From Robiginitomaculum sp. (lineage in GTDB: Bacteria > Pseudomonadota > Alphaproteobacteria > Caulobacterales > Maricaulaceae), in NCBI GenBank assembly GCA_021647375.1, contig JAKIUV010000030.1, positions 1 to 27,486 of the forward strand: a DNA stretch of 27,486 nt, written 5' to 3'. Of the stretch, positions 1 to 7,878 are shown piece after piece (the stretch's first letter is position 1; each line of letters begins with the position of its first letter). Made by a program: the position numbers and the translations under genes. Under the pieces are notes generated by a model. That model was not told where the DNA came from. It saw only the letters and a list, made by a program, of their open reading frames with translations, and ran no database searches.

Positions 1-109
1 CGCATGGTTGCATGAAAACACGGACGATTAGCCACAGCTTCACCACAAGACTTGACAATTTAACATGTGCCTTGCATTGGGTGCATCAGAAATAAAACAG
101 GACACAAAC

Positions 110-1123
110 ATGAAACTTGCCTCCCTTAAACACGGTCGTGATGGCCATTTGGTTATCGTTAGCCGCGATCTAAAAACTGCCGTAGACGCGGGCGAAATCG
201 CCGAGACCATGCAAAGCGCACTGGATAATTGGGAAACGGTTGCCCCGCTCTTGCAAGCCAAATATGACCGCCTGAACGACGGCAAGGGCGACTTTTTCAC
301 GTTCGTGCCCGAAGTTTGCGCTTCGCCTCTACCCCGCGCTTATCAGTGGCTCGACGGTTCCGCCTATATCAACCATGTGGAACTCGTCCGCAAAGCGAGA
401 AACGCCGAAGTACCGGAGAGCTTTTATTCCGACCCCCTCATGTATCAAGGTGGTTCTGATACATTTATCGGGCCTATGGATCCGATCATCGCCATAAGCG
501 AAGACCACGGCATCGACTTTGAAGCCGAAGTGGTTGTCATCACCGATGATGTGCCCATGAACGTATCCCAAGCCAAGGCCAAAGATCATATCAAGCTGAT
601 CACATTGGTGGACGATGTGTCCCTGCGCGGGCTTATCCCTAACGAATTGCGCAAAGGTTTCGGCTTTGTCCACGGCAAAGCCTCCAGCGCATTTTCGCCC
701 GTTGCCGTCACCCCGGACGAGCTTGGCAAAGCGTGGCGCGGCACCAAAGTGCATTTGCCTTTACTGGTCGAATATAACGAAAAACCGTTCGGCAAAACCA
801 ATGCCGGCAAGGACATGACTTTCAACTTTGCCAAATTGGTCGCCCATGCCGCCGCCACCCGCAAGCTGTGCGCTGGTACTATTATTGGCTCTGGCACCGT
901 ATCTAACAAAGATAAAGACGGCGGGCCTGGCCGCAAGGTTGAAGACGGCGGCCTTGGCTATTCTTGCATAGCAGAAATCCGTATGATCGAAGCCATCAAG
1001 GACGGAAAGCCATCCACAAATTTCATGAAATTTGGCGATCGGGTGAGCATTGAAATGAACGATAAAGACGGCAATTCCATCTTCGGCAAAATTGATCATT
1101 TCGTGGAAAAATACAAAAAATAA
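110..1123 (+). CDS. Fumarylacetoacetate hydrolase (FAH) family protein
   Basis: A 337-residue protein of the FAH superfamily, which uses a divalent metal to cleave or hydrate C-C bonds of keto acids, often in aromatic amino acid breakdown. The N-terminal part (MKLASLKHGRDG, then FVPEVCASPLPRAYQWLDGSAY) matches the extra N-terminal domain of long FAH proteins. The C-terminal part carries the FAH fold, with the acidic DFEAEV segment expected for metal binding and a GTIIGSGTVSN glycine-rich stretch. The ATG at 110 is chosen over the one at 65 because AGGA lies 7 bases before it and homology starts there. A TTGACA sits at 52-57, but I see no convincing -10 box behind it. The gene converges on the next with 4 bases between stops. 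The exact substrate cannot be told; a fumarylacetoacetase role is possible but unproven. Confidence 0.9.
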   Translation: MKLASLKHGRDGHLVIVSRDLKTAVDAGEIAETMQSALDNWETVAPLLQAKYDRLNDGKGDFFTFVPEVCASPLPRAYQWLDGSAYINHVELVRKARNAEVPESFYSDPLMYQGGSDTFIGPMDPIIAISEDHGIDFEAEVVVITDDVPMNVSQAKAKDHIKLITLVDDVSLRGLIPNELRKGFGFVHGKASSAFSPVAVTPDELGKAWRGTKVHLPLLVEYNEKPFGKTNAGKDMTFNFAKLVAHAAATRKLCAGTIIGSGTVSNKDKDGGPGRKVEDGGLGYSCIAEIRMIEAIKDGKPSTNFMKFGDRVSIEMNDKDGNSIFGKIDHFVEKYKK

Positions 1124-1127
1124 GCGG

Positions 1128-2189
1128 TTATTCGTCGCCCTTCCTCTTGATGCGGCTTGAGCGCGTATTGATACTCAATTTTCTCGGCTTTGGGGCTATA
1201 TAGAGGTGGTTTTCGGCAAAATCGAGGGTAAAATCGCGCCCTTCAAAAATATCAATCCCGGCGATTACCAATGGATATGCGCCGTAATTATTGACAGGGA
1301 AATTGTCAAAATTCATCACCAGAAATTCGTGCTGCTTTAATTTAATGCCGCCAATATTGGCTTGCTCAAACCTGACCCGCAGGCGGGGTTTAAACGCACC
1401 GATAGAGCCTTGTATAATCCACTCTTCGCGCAAACGCCTACGTTCTTTTGCTATCGTTGTCCCTTTGACGCTCTTCCAGTTGATAGCAGAAAAATTTGCG
1501 CCAGTATCCAGCAAGGTCGGGACATACACATCTCCAAATTGGGTATAGGTAAAGAGCAAACCAAATTTTTCAACCGGGTATGGGTTATCCGCCAGCCTTA
1601 CCTTTTTCCAGCGGCGATATTTCGACTTGGAATATCCAGTCGACTTGGAATATCCAGCGCCGACAGAAATTTTCACGGTTTTCGTTTTATGGGAAAATGC
1701 GAATACTAGATTATCAAACACATCCATACCCAAAATGCCGTCAAGACCCTCATATATGGCCTTATCCCAGTCCTTGAGAATAATGATATTATGCTCAGTG
1801 AAAACATGTCGCCCAAATGATAATTTATCCACGGTGCTGGTCGGGCGATAGCCAGACTTGGTCATGCCGTTGATGAATTTTTGCGCACTGTCCGTATCCA
1901 GCCCGAGCCGCAAACGGGTTTCATTGAAAATACTGGTGCGGGATGCTGCCGTATCAATCATAAATTTGAGCGGCTCGCTATCATTAATGCTGACCTCAAT
2001 CGTATATTGTCCGCGCTCTAATTGTTCAAACGGAACTGTATGGGAGGGAGAAGTCGTGTTGGCAAATGCCGACGATGAAAAGGCAATAGAAAAGCAGACC
2101 AAAAGGCCAATAACCAAAAAGCCAAAGAACAATCTGGTAAACAGGCTGGGCAGTTTTCTCAAAGACCAAATGCGCAAAAAATCCGTCAT
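1128..2189 (-). CDS. Secreted retropepsin-like aspartic protease, two-domain
   Basis: A 353-residue protein with an N-terminal hydrophobic stretch ending SSSAFA, a likely signal peptide cut near residue 43, so it probably acts in the periplasm. Two retropepsin-like halves follow. The first has FMIDTAAS (Asp79, DTA in place of the usual DTG) and a GILGMDVF segment; the second has TLLDTGAN (Asp228) and a matching VIAGIDIF segment. This is the layout of bacterial aspartyl-protease-2 proteins, in which two halves can form an internal pseudo-dimer. The start at 2189 is chosen because AAGGAAA precedes it at good spacing; an ATG ten codons upstream has no such site. A linker between the halves contains a short duplication (GYSKST/GYSKSK). 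Protease activity is inferred from the motifs; the DTA site may be weak. Confidence 0.8.
   Translation of the reverse strand: MTDFLRIWSLRKLPSLFTRLFFGFLVIGLLVCFSIAFSSSAFANTTSPSHTVPFEQLERGQYTIEVSINDSEPLKFMIDTAASRTSIFNETRLRLGLDTDSAQKFINGMTKSGYRPTSTVDKLSFGRHVFTEHNIIILKDWDKAIYEGLDGILGMDVFDNLVFAFSHKTKTVKISVGAGYSKSTGYSKSKYRRWKKVRLADNPYPVEKFGLLFTYTQFGDVYVPTLLDTGANFSAINWKSVKGTTIAKERRRLREEWIIQGSIGAFKPRLRVRFEQANIGGIKLKQHEFLVMNFDNFPVNNYGAYPLVIAGIDIFEGRDFTLDFAENHLYIAPKPRKLSINTRSSRIKRKGDE
1623..1658. repeat. 18-bp tandem duplication inside the protease gene
   Basis: Two adjacent 18-bp units (1623-1640 and 1641-1658) beginning CGACTTGGAATATCCAG differ only at the last base. They encode a six-residue duplication (YSKSTG/YSKSKY) in the linker between the two protease halves and keep the frame. 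It looks like a recent slippage event. Confidence 0.85.
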
Positions 2190-2254
2190 ACGGTTTCCTT
2201 TTCGCGCGAAGTTTAGCACATTGGCTCACCCTTGACCAGAGTGGGGCAGAAATA

Positions 2255-3067
2255 TTAGTACCGACTCCAAACGGCTATAAAAAATGCTTTTTCCTTGATG
2301 ATATTGCGGCCCGCTACGGTTCGGTATAAACCTATTTGGTAAGAAGTTTTCGGACTCCACTCATAGACCAGTGATGATTGCAGCTTTAGCCGCGTATTGC
2401 GCGGCGCCACTTCGAACTGTTCCCCGCTTGCGGTATAGAACCCCTGTGCCAGAACTTGCACTTTTGCGGCTGGACGCCAGCCAGCCGTGGCGTCCAGTCG
2501 CCATTCATCGGGCGTCGCGCCCGGTCTCATACGGCGGGCCATTTGCACATCCAAAAAACCGTCCCGGTTAGCCAGTTTGAAACTGCGGCCTATCAACAGG
2601 CGCGCTTCAAAATGTGTACTGCCAAAGCCCAAATCAGCGTCCGATATCGCCTCGCCTGACCCCGCAAACAAGAGGCCGCCTTGGGCGGAAACGACCGTTT
2701 TATCACCGCGCCACAAGGCCCGGCGCACCCCAAGGTAACTTTCGCCAACGCCGCTGAAATTTACCTCGTCCACACCAGCCCGGAACTGGATGTCTTGGAA
2801 ACTTGTTTGTAGTACCAATGTGGTTTTTTGGCTAAGCCCGTGCTCCCAGTAAATGGCACCCTCGGTTTTGGAAAAATGCACCTCTTGATTAGCGTCGCCA
2901 TTGTCATCAAAGCCAATACTGGCACTGTCCGTGAGGGTCGTCGATATGACCTGCCCTTTGCCCGCAGCTATAGGCCAGGCCCCGGCATGAGCCAGTGTTG
3001 GACATATAATGCACGCCAAGCAGGCCATGCAAAATCCGGTAATCCTCTTCAATCTAGTGCCCCGCAT
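2255..3067 (-). CDS. Putative outer-membrane beta-barrel protein
   Basis: About 270 residues with a signal peptide (basic KRITGF, hydrophobic core, CPTLAHA|GAWPIA cleavage). The rest alternates polar and hydrophobic residues in short stretches, with many Gly and aromatic residues, and ends in FIAVWSRY, a terminal aromatic residue as in many outer-membrane barrels. No enzymatic motif is visible. The AGAWPIAAGKGQVI opening resembles uncharacterised alphaproteobacterial barrel or transporter-like proteins. The start is uncertain: the ATG at 3067 is used, but a TTG at 3076 has AGGG four bases before it. The gene is divergent from nadK, 95 bases apart. The barrel assignment is inference from pattern; substrate unknown. 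Confidence 0.65.
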   Translation of the reverse strand: MRGTRLKRITGFCMACLACIICPTLAHAGAWPIAAGKGQVISTTLTDSASIGFDDNGDANQEVHFSKTEGAIYWEHGLSQKTTLVLQTSFQDIQFRAGVDEVNFSGVGESYLGVRRALWRGDKTVVSAQGGLLFAGSGEAISDADLGFGSTHFEARLLIGRSFKLANRDGFLDVQMARRMRPGATPDEWRLDATAGWRPAAKVQVLAQGFYTASGEQFEVAPRNTRLKLQSSLVYEWSPKTSYQIGLYRTVAGRNIIKEKAFFIAVWSRY

Positions 3068-3107
3068 CCCGCGCAAAATACCCTGCGACTTTCTCCCACA
3101 GACTTCT

Positions 3108-3136
3108 ATTTAGCCTTTGCTTTGCCCATAGGTCAA
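3108..3136 (-). promoter_or_regulatory. Possible promoter for the barrel protein gene
   Basis: On the minus strand TTGACC (3131-3136, five of six to consensus) is followed after 17 bases by CTAAAT (3108-3113). The -10 match is poor. It overlaps the spacer of the divergent nadK promoter candidate. Confidence 0.3.
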
Positions 3137-3146
3137 ATGTTATAAC
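3117..3146 (+). promoter_or_regulatory. Possible promoter for nadK
   Basis: TTGCTT (3117-3122), an 18-base spacer and TATAAC (3141-3146). Transcription would begin near 3153, leaving a very short leader before the ATG at 3163. Confidence 0.35.
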
Positions 3147-3162
3147 GAATTGAAAGGTTTCC

Positions 3163-3945
3163 ATGACCAAAAACAAGTTTAACAATATTGCGTTTCTCAG
3201 CGCCGACAAAGACCAAGCCAAACGGGCTTTATCCAAGCTTACGGCTAAATACGGAAATTGTGATGCTGCCCATGCGGATGTCATTGTCCCTCTTGGCGGC
3301 GACGGGTTTATGCTGGATACTTTGCGCAAGCATATGACGCTGTTAAAGCGCGGGCTTCCGGTTTACGGCATGAACCAAGGCACGGTCGGGTTTTTGATGA
3401 ACCATTTCAGCCTTGATGATTTGCAAAACCGCTTGGCCAATGCACAATCCGCGAAAATTCATCCGCTAAAGATGATAGCCCAAACCCCGGGCGGGCAGGT
3501 CGAGGCGCTGGCGATTAACGAAATTTCATTGCTACGCCAGACCAGTCAAGCCGCCCATATCCGCATATTGATTGACGGTGAAGAGCGCATGGAGCGTCTG
3601 ATGGCCGACGGTATTCTCATTGCAAGCCCCGCTGGTTCAACCGCCTATAATCTTTCGGCGCACGGCCCGGCTATTCCTTTGGGGTCTAATGTATTGGCGC
3701 TAACCCCCATAAGCGCCTTTAGGCCTAGGCGTTGGCGCGGAGCTTTGCTGAAGAACACTGCCAAGGTTAAATTCGAAATCCTCGACCCCGGCAAGCGCCC
3801 GGTCAGCGCCGTTGCAGACAGTTCCGAATTTCGCAATGTTACAAGCGTCGCGGTTGAGCAAGCCCACGACATCACATTTAATTTATTGTTTGATGAAGGC
3901 CACGAACTGGACGAGAAAATCCTGCGCGAGCAATTCGCGACTTAG
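3163..3945 (+). CDS. nadK: NAD kinase
   Basis: A 260-residue NAD kinase, which phosphorylates NAD to NADP in the cytosol using ATP or polyphosphate. The diagnostic GGDG loop is at residues 45-48 (PLGGDGFML), the NE motif at 119-120 (AINEISLLR), and the glycine-rich ADGILIASPAGSTAYNLSA segment near 148-166. Length is that of the short alphaproteobacterial form. AAAGG lies just before the ATG. The stop TAG is followed after 10 bases by the terminal repeat of a mobile element; with that element removed the gene would end about 10 bases from the convergent symporter stop. No missing key residue is seen. Confidence 0.95.
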   Translation: MTKNKFNNIAFLSADKDQAKRALSKLTAKYGNCDAAHADVIVPLGGDGFMLDTLRKHMTLLKRGLPVYGMNQGTVGFLMNHFSLDDLQNRLANAQSAKIHPLKMIAQTPGGQVEALAINEISLLRQTSQAAHIRILIDGEERMERLMADGILIASPAGSTAYNLSAHGPAIPLGSNVLALTPISAFRPRRWRGALLKNTAKVKFEILDPGKRPVSAVADSSEFRNVTSVAVEQAHDITFNLLFDEGHELDEKILREQFAT

Positions 3946-3955
3946 GCTCAGGGCC

Positions 3956-3989
3956 TAGAGCAACGAAACCTAATGTAGAATCACTTTGA
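3956..3989 (+). repeat. Left terminal inverted repeat of the MITE
   Basis: Reads TAGAGCAACGAAACC at its outer end and is the reverse complement of 4241-4274 at 33 of 34 positions; the mismatch is at base 16. Confidence 0.9.
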
Positions 3990-4240
3990 GCGCTTGATTT
4001 TGCGTCCGTGAACAGGAGCCGTTCACGCCGTGATGCCATAGCATCACAAGGGGACGACGACGCATTCACGGCGAAAAAGCAAGTGACCGGATTGTTTTTA
4101 TTCATATTATTCAACTCCTTAGATGTTATTTGGGACGTTGCTTGGGCGATCTTTGCTTTTTGGACGTCGTTGCGTTCCTTGACCGATGCCAAAGCATCGC
4201 TCCGCGAACCGCGCCTAGCCAAAAAGCAAATCTCATCCCA

Positions 4241-4274
4241 TCAAAGTGATTCTACATTCGGTTTCGTTGCTCTA
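4241..4274 (-). repeat. Right terminal inverted repeat of the MITE
   Basis: Mirror of 3956-3989. Its last three bases (CTA on the plus strand) are also the TAG stop codon of the symporter gene on the minus strand. Confidence 0.9.
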
Positions 4275-5756
4275 AGTATTTATCTTTGCAGAGATTTGCA
4301 TTTTACCAATAAATAAAATGCTTAATCCAACCAACCACGACCCCCACTTCTCCATCATGTCAGCCGGATAGCCCGGCATGGCCGATGCTTTCACCGCTAT
4401 TGCAAAACCCACAACAATCGCCGCCAAAACATATGCGCCCGGGACGCGCCAGCCCAAACACCGGGTCAGTACCGTGGGGCCAAAGGCTGCGCCCAATGCC
4501 ACCCAGGCAAAGAGAACCCGGCTAAAAATATCCTTAGGCAAATAAAGCGTCATAATAACGGCCAGAACCGCCACCCCTATCATGGATAAGCGCCCAAGCA
4601 TAAGCGCAGATTTGGGTGATTTATGAGGCACGCCCATATCGTGGGATACCGCAGATGCGGCGGCCAGCAATAAGCTATCTACGGTAGACATGACTGCGGA
4701 AAGCACGGCAGCTATGACGATACCGGCGAGTACGGGCGGCAAGAAATTCTCCGCCGCTTCGAAAAACAAGCTCTCCCCGCCCGGCGTCACTTGCCAAGAC
4801 AAGTCCGTAGACATAGCCCGCACCGAAAGCGCCAACACGGTTAGCCCCAGATATATAATACTGCCCCAACCAATAGTGATGAGCGCCCCTTGCACCCTTG
4901 CCTTCTGGCTTTTGACCGCCATTATGCGGTTAAGGAGTTGCGGCTGACCGAGCGCGCCCAGGCCTGTGCCCATCAACCCCATAGCCGCACCAATGCCCGC
5001 CATACCCCAAGCACCGCCTGTGAAACTGAAATAATTCGTAGGGATAGCGCCCTGCAAACCCGATTGAATTTGCCCGAAACCACCGCCCGCTTTCAAAGCC
5101 GCAATCGGCACCAAGATACAGGCCAACATCATCACGCCCGCTTGCAAAGTATCGGTTATGCTGGCCGCCCAAAAACCGCCGAGCAAACAATAGATTACGA
5201 TAACAGTCGCCCCGATTAGAACCGCTTCGGTGGTGTTAATCCCCAGCACGGATGTCAACGCATTGCCCGCCGCTTGGAACTGCGAGGAGATATAAAACAC
5301 AAAGCAAAACAAAATCATCAAAGCGCAAACGATACCAATAATCCGCTTCCAGCGCCCGTCCAAATCTCCGGTGATAAAGTCAACAATGGTGATATGCCCG
5401 CGCGCCGCCGTCTCGGCGTTCAGGCGCGGCCCCATGACCAACCATGTTAAAATATAGCCGCTAAATATCCCCGGAATAAGCCACAGCGCCACAAAACCTT
5501 TGGTAAATACAAGCCCGGTAAACCCCAGCAAAACCCAAGCCGACGAGGTAGACGCCGCATAAGAAAGCCCCGCCACCCAAGGGCCAAGGCCTCCGGTCTG
5601 CCCATTAATGCCGCCACCAGATTCTTTACTTGCCCCCTTGCCAGCAATAAAAAAATCACTCTCAGAACGAACCCGCTTAGACGCCCAAAACCCAATGCCA
5701 AGCAGCACCAATTTATAAAACACCAATGTAATCAAAACCACCGACTGTGAAGACAT
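4272..5756 (-). CDS. Sodium:solute symporter, PutP-like
   Basis: A 494-residue inner-membrane transporter of the SSS family that couples sodium entry to solute uptake. It has about 13 hydrophobic segments. The SYAASTSSAWVLLGFTG and LVMGPRLNAET segments resemble PutP-type proline symporters, and SAVMSTVDSLLLAAASA is the conserved sodium-site region. The substrate is uncertain: proline or another amino or organic acid. The ATG at 5756 has AGGGG five bases upstream and is preferred to one nine codons earlier. A promoter candidate lies at 5786-5814, so it is probably transcribed apart from the KAP gene behind it. The stop codon lies at a MITE insertion point; the joined sequence recreates TAG, so the protein end appears unchanged. 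Confidence 0.9.
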   Translation of the reverse strand: MSSQSVVLITLVFYKLVLLGIGFWASKRVRSESDFFIAGKGASKESGGGINGQTGGLGPWVAGLSYAASTSSAWVLLGFTGLVFTKGFVALWLIPGIFSGYILTWLVMGPRLNAETAARGHITIVDFITGDLDGRWKRIIGIVCALMILFCFVFYISSQFQAAGNALTSVLGINTTEAVLIGATVIVIYCLLGGFWAASITDTLQAGVMMLACILVPIAALKAGGGFGQIQSGLQGAIPTNYFSFTGGAWGMAGIGAAMGLMGTGLGALGQPQLLNRIMAVKSQKARVQGALITIGWGSIIYLGLTVLALSVRAMSTDLSWQVTPGGESLFFEAAENFLPPVLAGIVIAAVLSAVMSTVDSLLLAAASAVSHDMGVPHKSPKSALMLGRLSMIGVAVLAVIMTLYLPKDIFSRVLFAWVALGAAFGPTVLTRCLGWRVPGAYVLAAIVVGFAIAVKASAMPGYPADMMEKWGSWLVGLSILFIGKMQISAKINT

Positions 5757-5785
5757 ATGAACCCCTGAATTATTTGTTTGCACGC

Positions 5786-5814
5786 AGTGTAGCGAAGTTT
5801 TACGCAGGCGTCAG
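5786..5814 (-). promoter_or_regulatory. Probable promoter of the symporter gene
   Basis: On the minus strand CTGACG (5809-5814) and TACACT (5786-5791) are separated by exactly 17 bases, four of six matches each. Transcription would start about 23 bases before the ATG at 5756. Confidence 0.45.
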
Positions 5815-5890
5815 GTAAATTTTGTGGCAGGTGGAATTAACATTGATAACGTGATGTCTGCTTCATCCTCCAAAGGGGACGTTACTTTAC

Positions 5891-7813
5891 CTACTCGGCT
5901 TGCGGAAGCCGTGGTATTATCCGAGTAATTCTTAGCCTTTTATAACCATCCAATTTCGCGGCACGGGATTCAAGAGACTGCCGCAATTGAATAGCCCAAT
6001 CCCGTTCAACCGCTAGCTCTCCAGTATGATGTTCATCATTCTGAAGCCTGCCATTCTCGTAGCGACTATCGAAAGCGTATTGAATAGGTCGCCAATTCGC
6101 CTTTGGAAGACTCAGCCAAGCATCAATAAATTCTTCTACGTCGATATGCTGCAATACAGGTATCGACGCATATTTGCCTCCCTCCAACCTGTAAGAGATT
6201 AACTTTGTAAATTTCTCAAAATTAGTTTGTAAGGCAGTTAAAATTTCTCGCGCTATCTCAGGCCCATGATTTTCAAATGCCTGAATGCGGGCTTTAATTA
6301 GATATTGATGCACATTATTGAAATTTTCTTTGTAAGCATCAGTTGTCCAGTAAGCATATCCATGGTTGCTTTCAAACCTTAAATTTTCCGGCCAATGCAT
6401 ATCCGTTGGCCTAGGTGGCAAGTCGCCACTTGAAAGCAAATCATCTATATATTTGCAGCAAGAGTTTTCAACCGTTTGAATATTTTCATCAATAATACCG
6501 TTTTCAGACATCATAAAGCGAAGCGCAAACATATGTAGCATCGCGCCTACTTCATGTAATTTCCTGTTCTTAAACTGATCAAATAGTTCATCTTTCGCCA
6601 GTTCAACGACCTCATCCTCATGGTCATCAAATAGCACAAATCGAAGCCAAGCAGGATTTGATGATTTTAAATATTTAGACTCTGATAAATTTTGATTGAG
6701 CAATTTGGGTTCAATCAAACCAGATTGAAGGATTTCAATCCATGTTGATACTGGGATGACAGTGTCGTAACCACCGCTACCATCCGAATATTTGCTTAAT
6801 GCCCTGTATTTTGGGGAAGGTTCCTTATCTTTGTCCGGATGAAGTGCTAATACCATGCAGTTACTACTAGTTGCTTTGCTAACCAAGTCACTAAGTGAGA
6901 GGCCATCATTTCCCAAATCCAATTTGAATTCAGTGAAGAACACGAAGAACTGTTCAGTTAAATTTTGAAGAAAGTAATTATTGTCCCGATATTTATTATC
7001 TATCGCTTCTAATAACTCAGCGTAATGCCATATGAATTGTCGTAATGCTCTGAGATTTTGGTATCCGCTTTTGTCAAACAGCCCAATAATTTGCGGCGAT
7101 AGGTCGTCAAGTATGTCACGAATAGTTTTATTATCTATCTCGCTAATAAACGATTTTAGGGCTTCATTGGGTTGAGCCTTCAACTCCAAACTATGCCCGA
7201 TGACTTTCTCTTTAAAATTATCAAATTCTTTTTTCTTACCAGCAGCCATTTTTTTCGTGTTGGCGACAAATAAAATGCGCACATCTTCATGCTCAATGAA
7301 CTGGTTAGCGAAGCCTAGAAATTCCGACATTGGAATAGCACATCGCTCTAGATCGTCGAATATAATTAAAGCGTTGTTCAAGTTTTTTGATATTTTTTCT
7401 ACAAACTTGTTGAATCCCTTAAAATTGGCATCAATTGCCCCATCGGATTTGTCATCTCCATTTATATCAATTCTAAGTGTGCCTTTGAGTAGAGAACTTG
7501 CAATAGACGCACCCCGATGGAATGTTTTTTGCGCTATATTTGCAGAGGCGAAAAATAACTGAGTTTCCAAATTTTCAATCGAACTCATTCCAAACAAAGA
7601 CAAGTAAATTGTTTTTTTCTTCGTGAAGCCCTTTTTCGTAAGAATTGACTTGATAAAATGGGTTTTACCAGCACCCCATTTGCCCTCGATTAAAACGCCA
7701 AACTTTGGAGGGGTTTGAGTATTAACCCAGTTCTTTAGATAATTTTCAATTTTGTTTCTCGTGCTCACATTACTTGATATGGGTGTTATCTCTCCAGACA
7801 CAAGTGGGCACAT
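5891..7813 (-). CDS. KAP-family P-loop NTPase
   Basis: A 640-residue protein with a clear Walker A (GKWGAGKTHF, Lys50/Thr51) and Walker B (ALIIFDDLERC, Asp153/Asp154). FDDLER followed by VRILFVANTKKM and EKVIGHSLEL is the pattern of KAP P-loop NTPases, a STAND-related group often found on mobile DNA and in some phage-defence systems. The C-terminal 400 residues are helical-looking and I do not recognise them; there is no nuclease motif or obvious membrane segment. Base composition differs from its neighbours: 25 and 18 G+C in the 60-base blocks at 6241 and 7381, against 36 in acs at 8641. This suggests transfer. No ribosome binding site precedes the ATG; a two-codon mini-ORF does. It lies 65 bases behind acs on the same strand. 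A defence role is inference. Confidence 0.8.
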   Translation of the reverse strand: MCPLVSGEITPISSNVSTRNKIENYLKNWVNTQTPPKFGVLIEGKWGAGKTHFIKSILTKKGFTKKKTIYLSLFGMSSIENLETQLFFASANIAQKTFHRGASIASSLLKGTLRIDINGDDKSDGAIDANFKGFNKFVEKISKNLNNALIIFDDLERCAIPMSEFLGFANQFIEHEDVRILFVANTKKMAAGKKKEFDNFKEKVIGHSLELKAQPNEALKSFISEIDNKTIRDILDDLSPQIIGLFDKSGYQNLRALRQFIWHYAELLEAIDNKYRDNNYFLQNLTEQFFVFFTEFKLDLGNDGLSLSDLVSKATSSNCMVLALHPDKDKEPSPKYRALSKYSDGSGGYDTVIPVSTWIEILQSGLIEPKLLNQNLSESKYLKSSNPAWLRFVLFDDHEDEVVELAKDELFDQFKNRKLHEVGAMLHMFALRFMMSENGIIDENIQTVENSCCKYIDDLLSSGDLPPRPTDMHWPENLRFESNHGYAYWTTDAYKENFNNVHQYLIKARIQAFENHGPEIAREILTALQTNFEKFTKLISYRLEGGKYASIPVLQHIDVEEFIDAWLSLPKANWRPIQYAFDSRYENGRLQNDEHHTGELAVERDWAIQLRQSLESRAAKLDGYKRLRITRIIPRLPQAE

Positions 7814-7830
7814 TTGTAAATTTGATAAAA

Positions 7831-7855
7831 CTAGTTCATGGCAGTGTCTCCTCCT
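7831..7855 (-). other. Two-codon mini-ORF with strong Shine-Dalgarno before the KAP gene
   Basis: On the minus strand AGGAGGAG (7848-7855) is followed after 8 bases by ATG-AAC-TAG (7831-7839). The KAP ATG comes 17 bases later and lacks its own site. The Shine-Dalgarno lies in the loop of a 5-bp hairpin, GGCAG/CTGCC (7854-7858 with 7840-7844). It could couple KAP translation to re-initiation, or be a remnant of an older start region. Confidence 0.35.
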
Positions 7856-7878
7856 GCCCCCAATACAGCCTCTACCAT

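Larger units (their letters stand above)
3956..4274. mobile_element. MITE-like element with 34-bp terminal inverted repeats
   Basis: A 319-bp non-coding element that fills the space between the convergent nadK and symporter genes. Its ends are a 34-bp inverted repeat with one mismatch, beginning TAGAGCAACGAAACC. The outermost TA on each side is probably the duplicated target, as with IS630/Tc1-mariner-type elements; that family link is inference. Each inner arm can fold on itself. On the left, 3993-4012 pairs imperfectly with 4065-4083 around hairpins CGTGAAC/GTTCACG (4007-4027) and GTGATGC/GCATCAC (4030-4047). On the right, a perfect 12-bp stem (4152-4163 with 4219-4230) surrounds CGATGC/GCATCG (4184-4199). 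There is no transposase gene, so it would need one in trans. Confidence 0.75.

Noticed and set aside
3878..4222. A 114-residue minus-strand ORF across the MITE
   Set aside because: It starts inside the element, runs into nadK antisense, and its sequence only reflects the inverted repeats.
5889..5928. A nested inverted repeat at the 3' end of the KAP gene as its terminator
   Set aside because: The stems (ACTCGG/CCGAGT, GGCTT/AAGCC) are short, lie within the coding region and are not followed by a T run.
5891..7813. A RADAR or other complete multi-gene defence system
   Set aside because: No adenosine deaminase, nuclease, methylase or toxin gene stands beside the NTPase.
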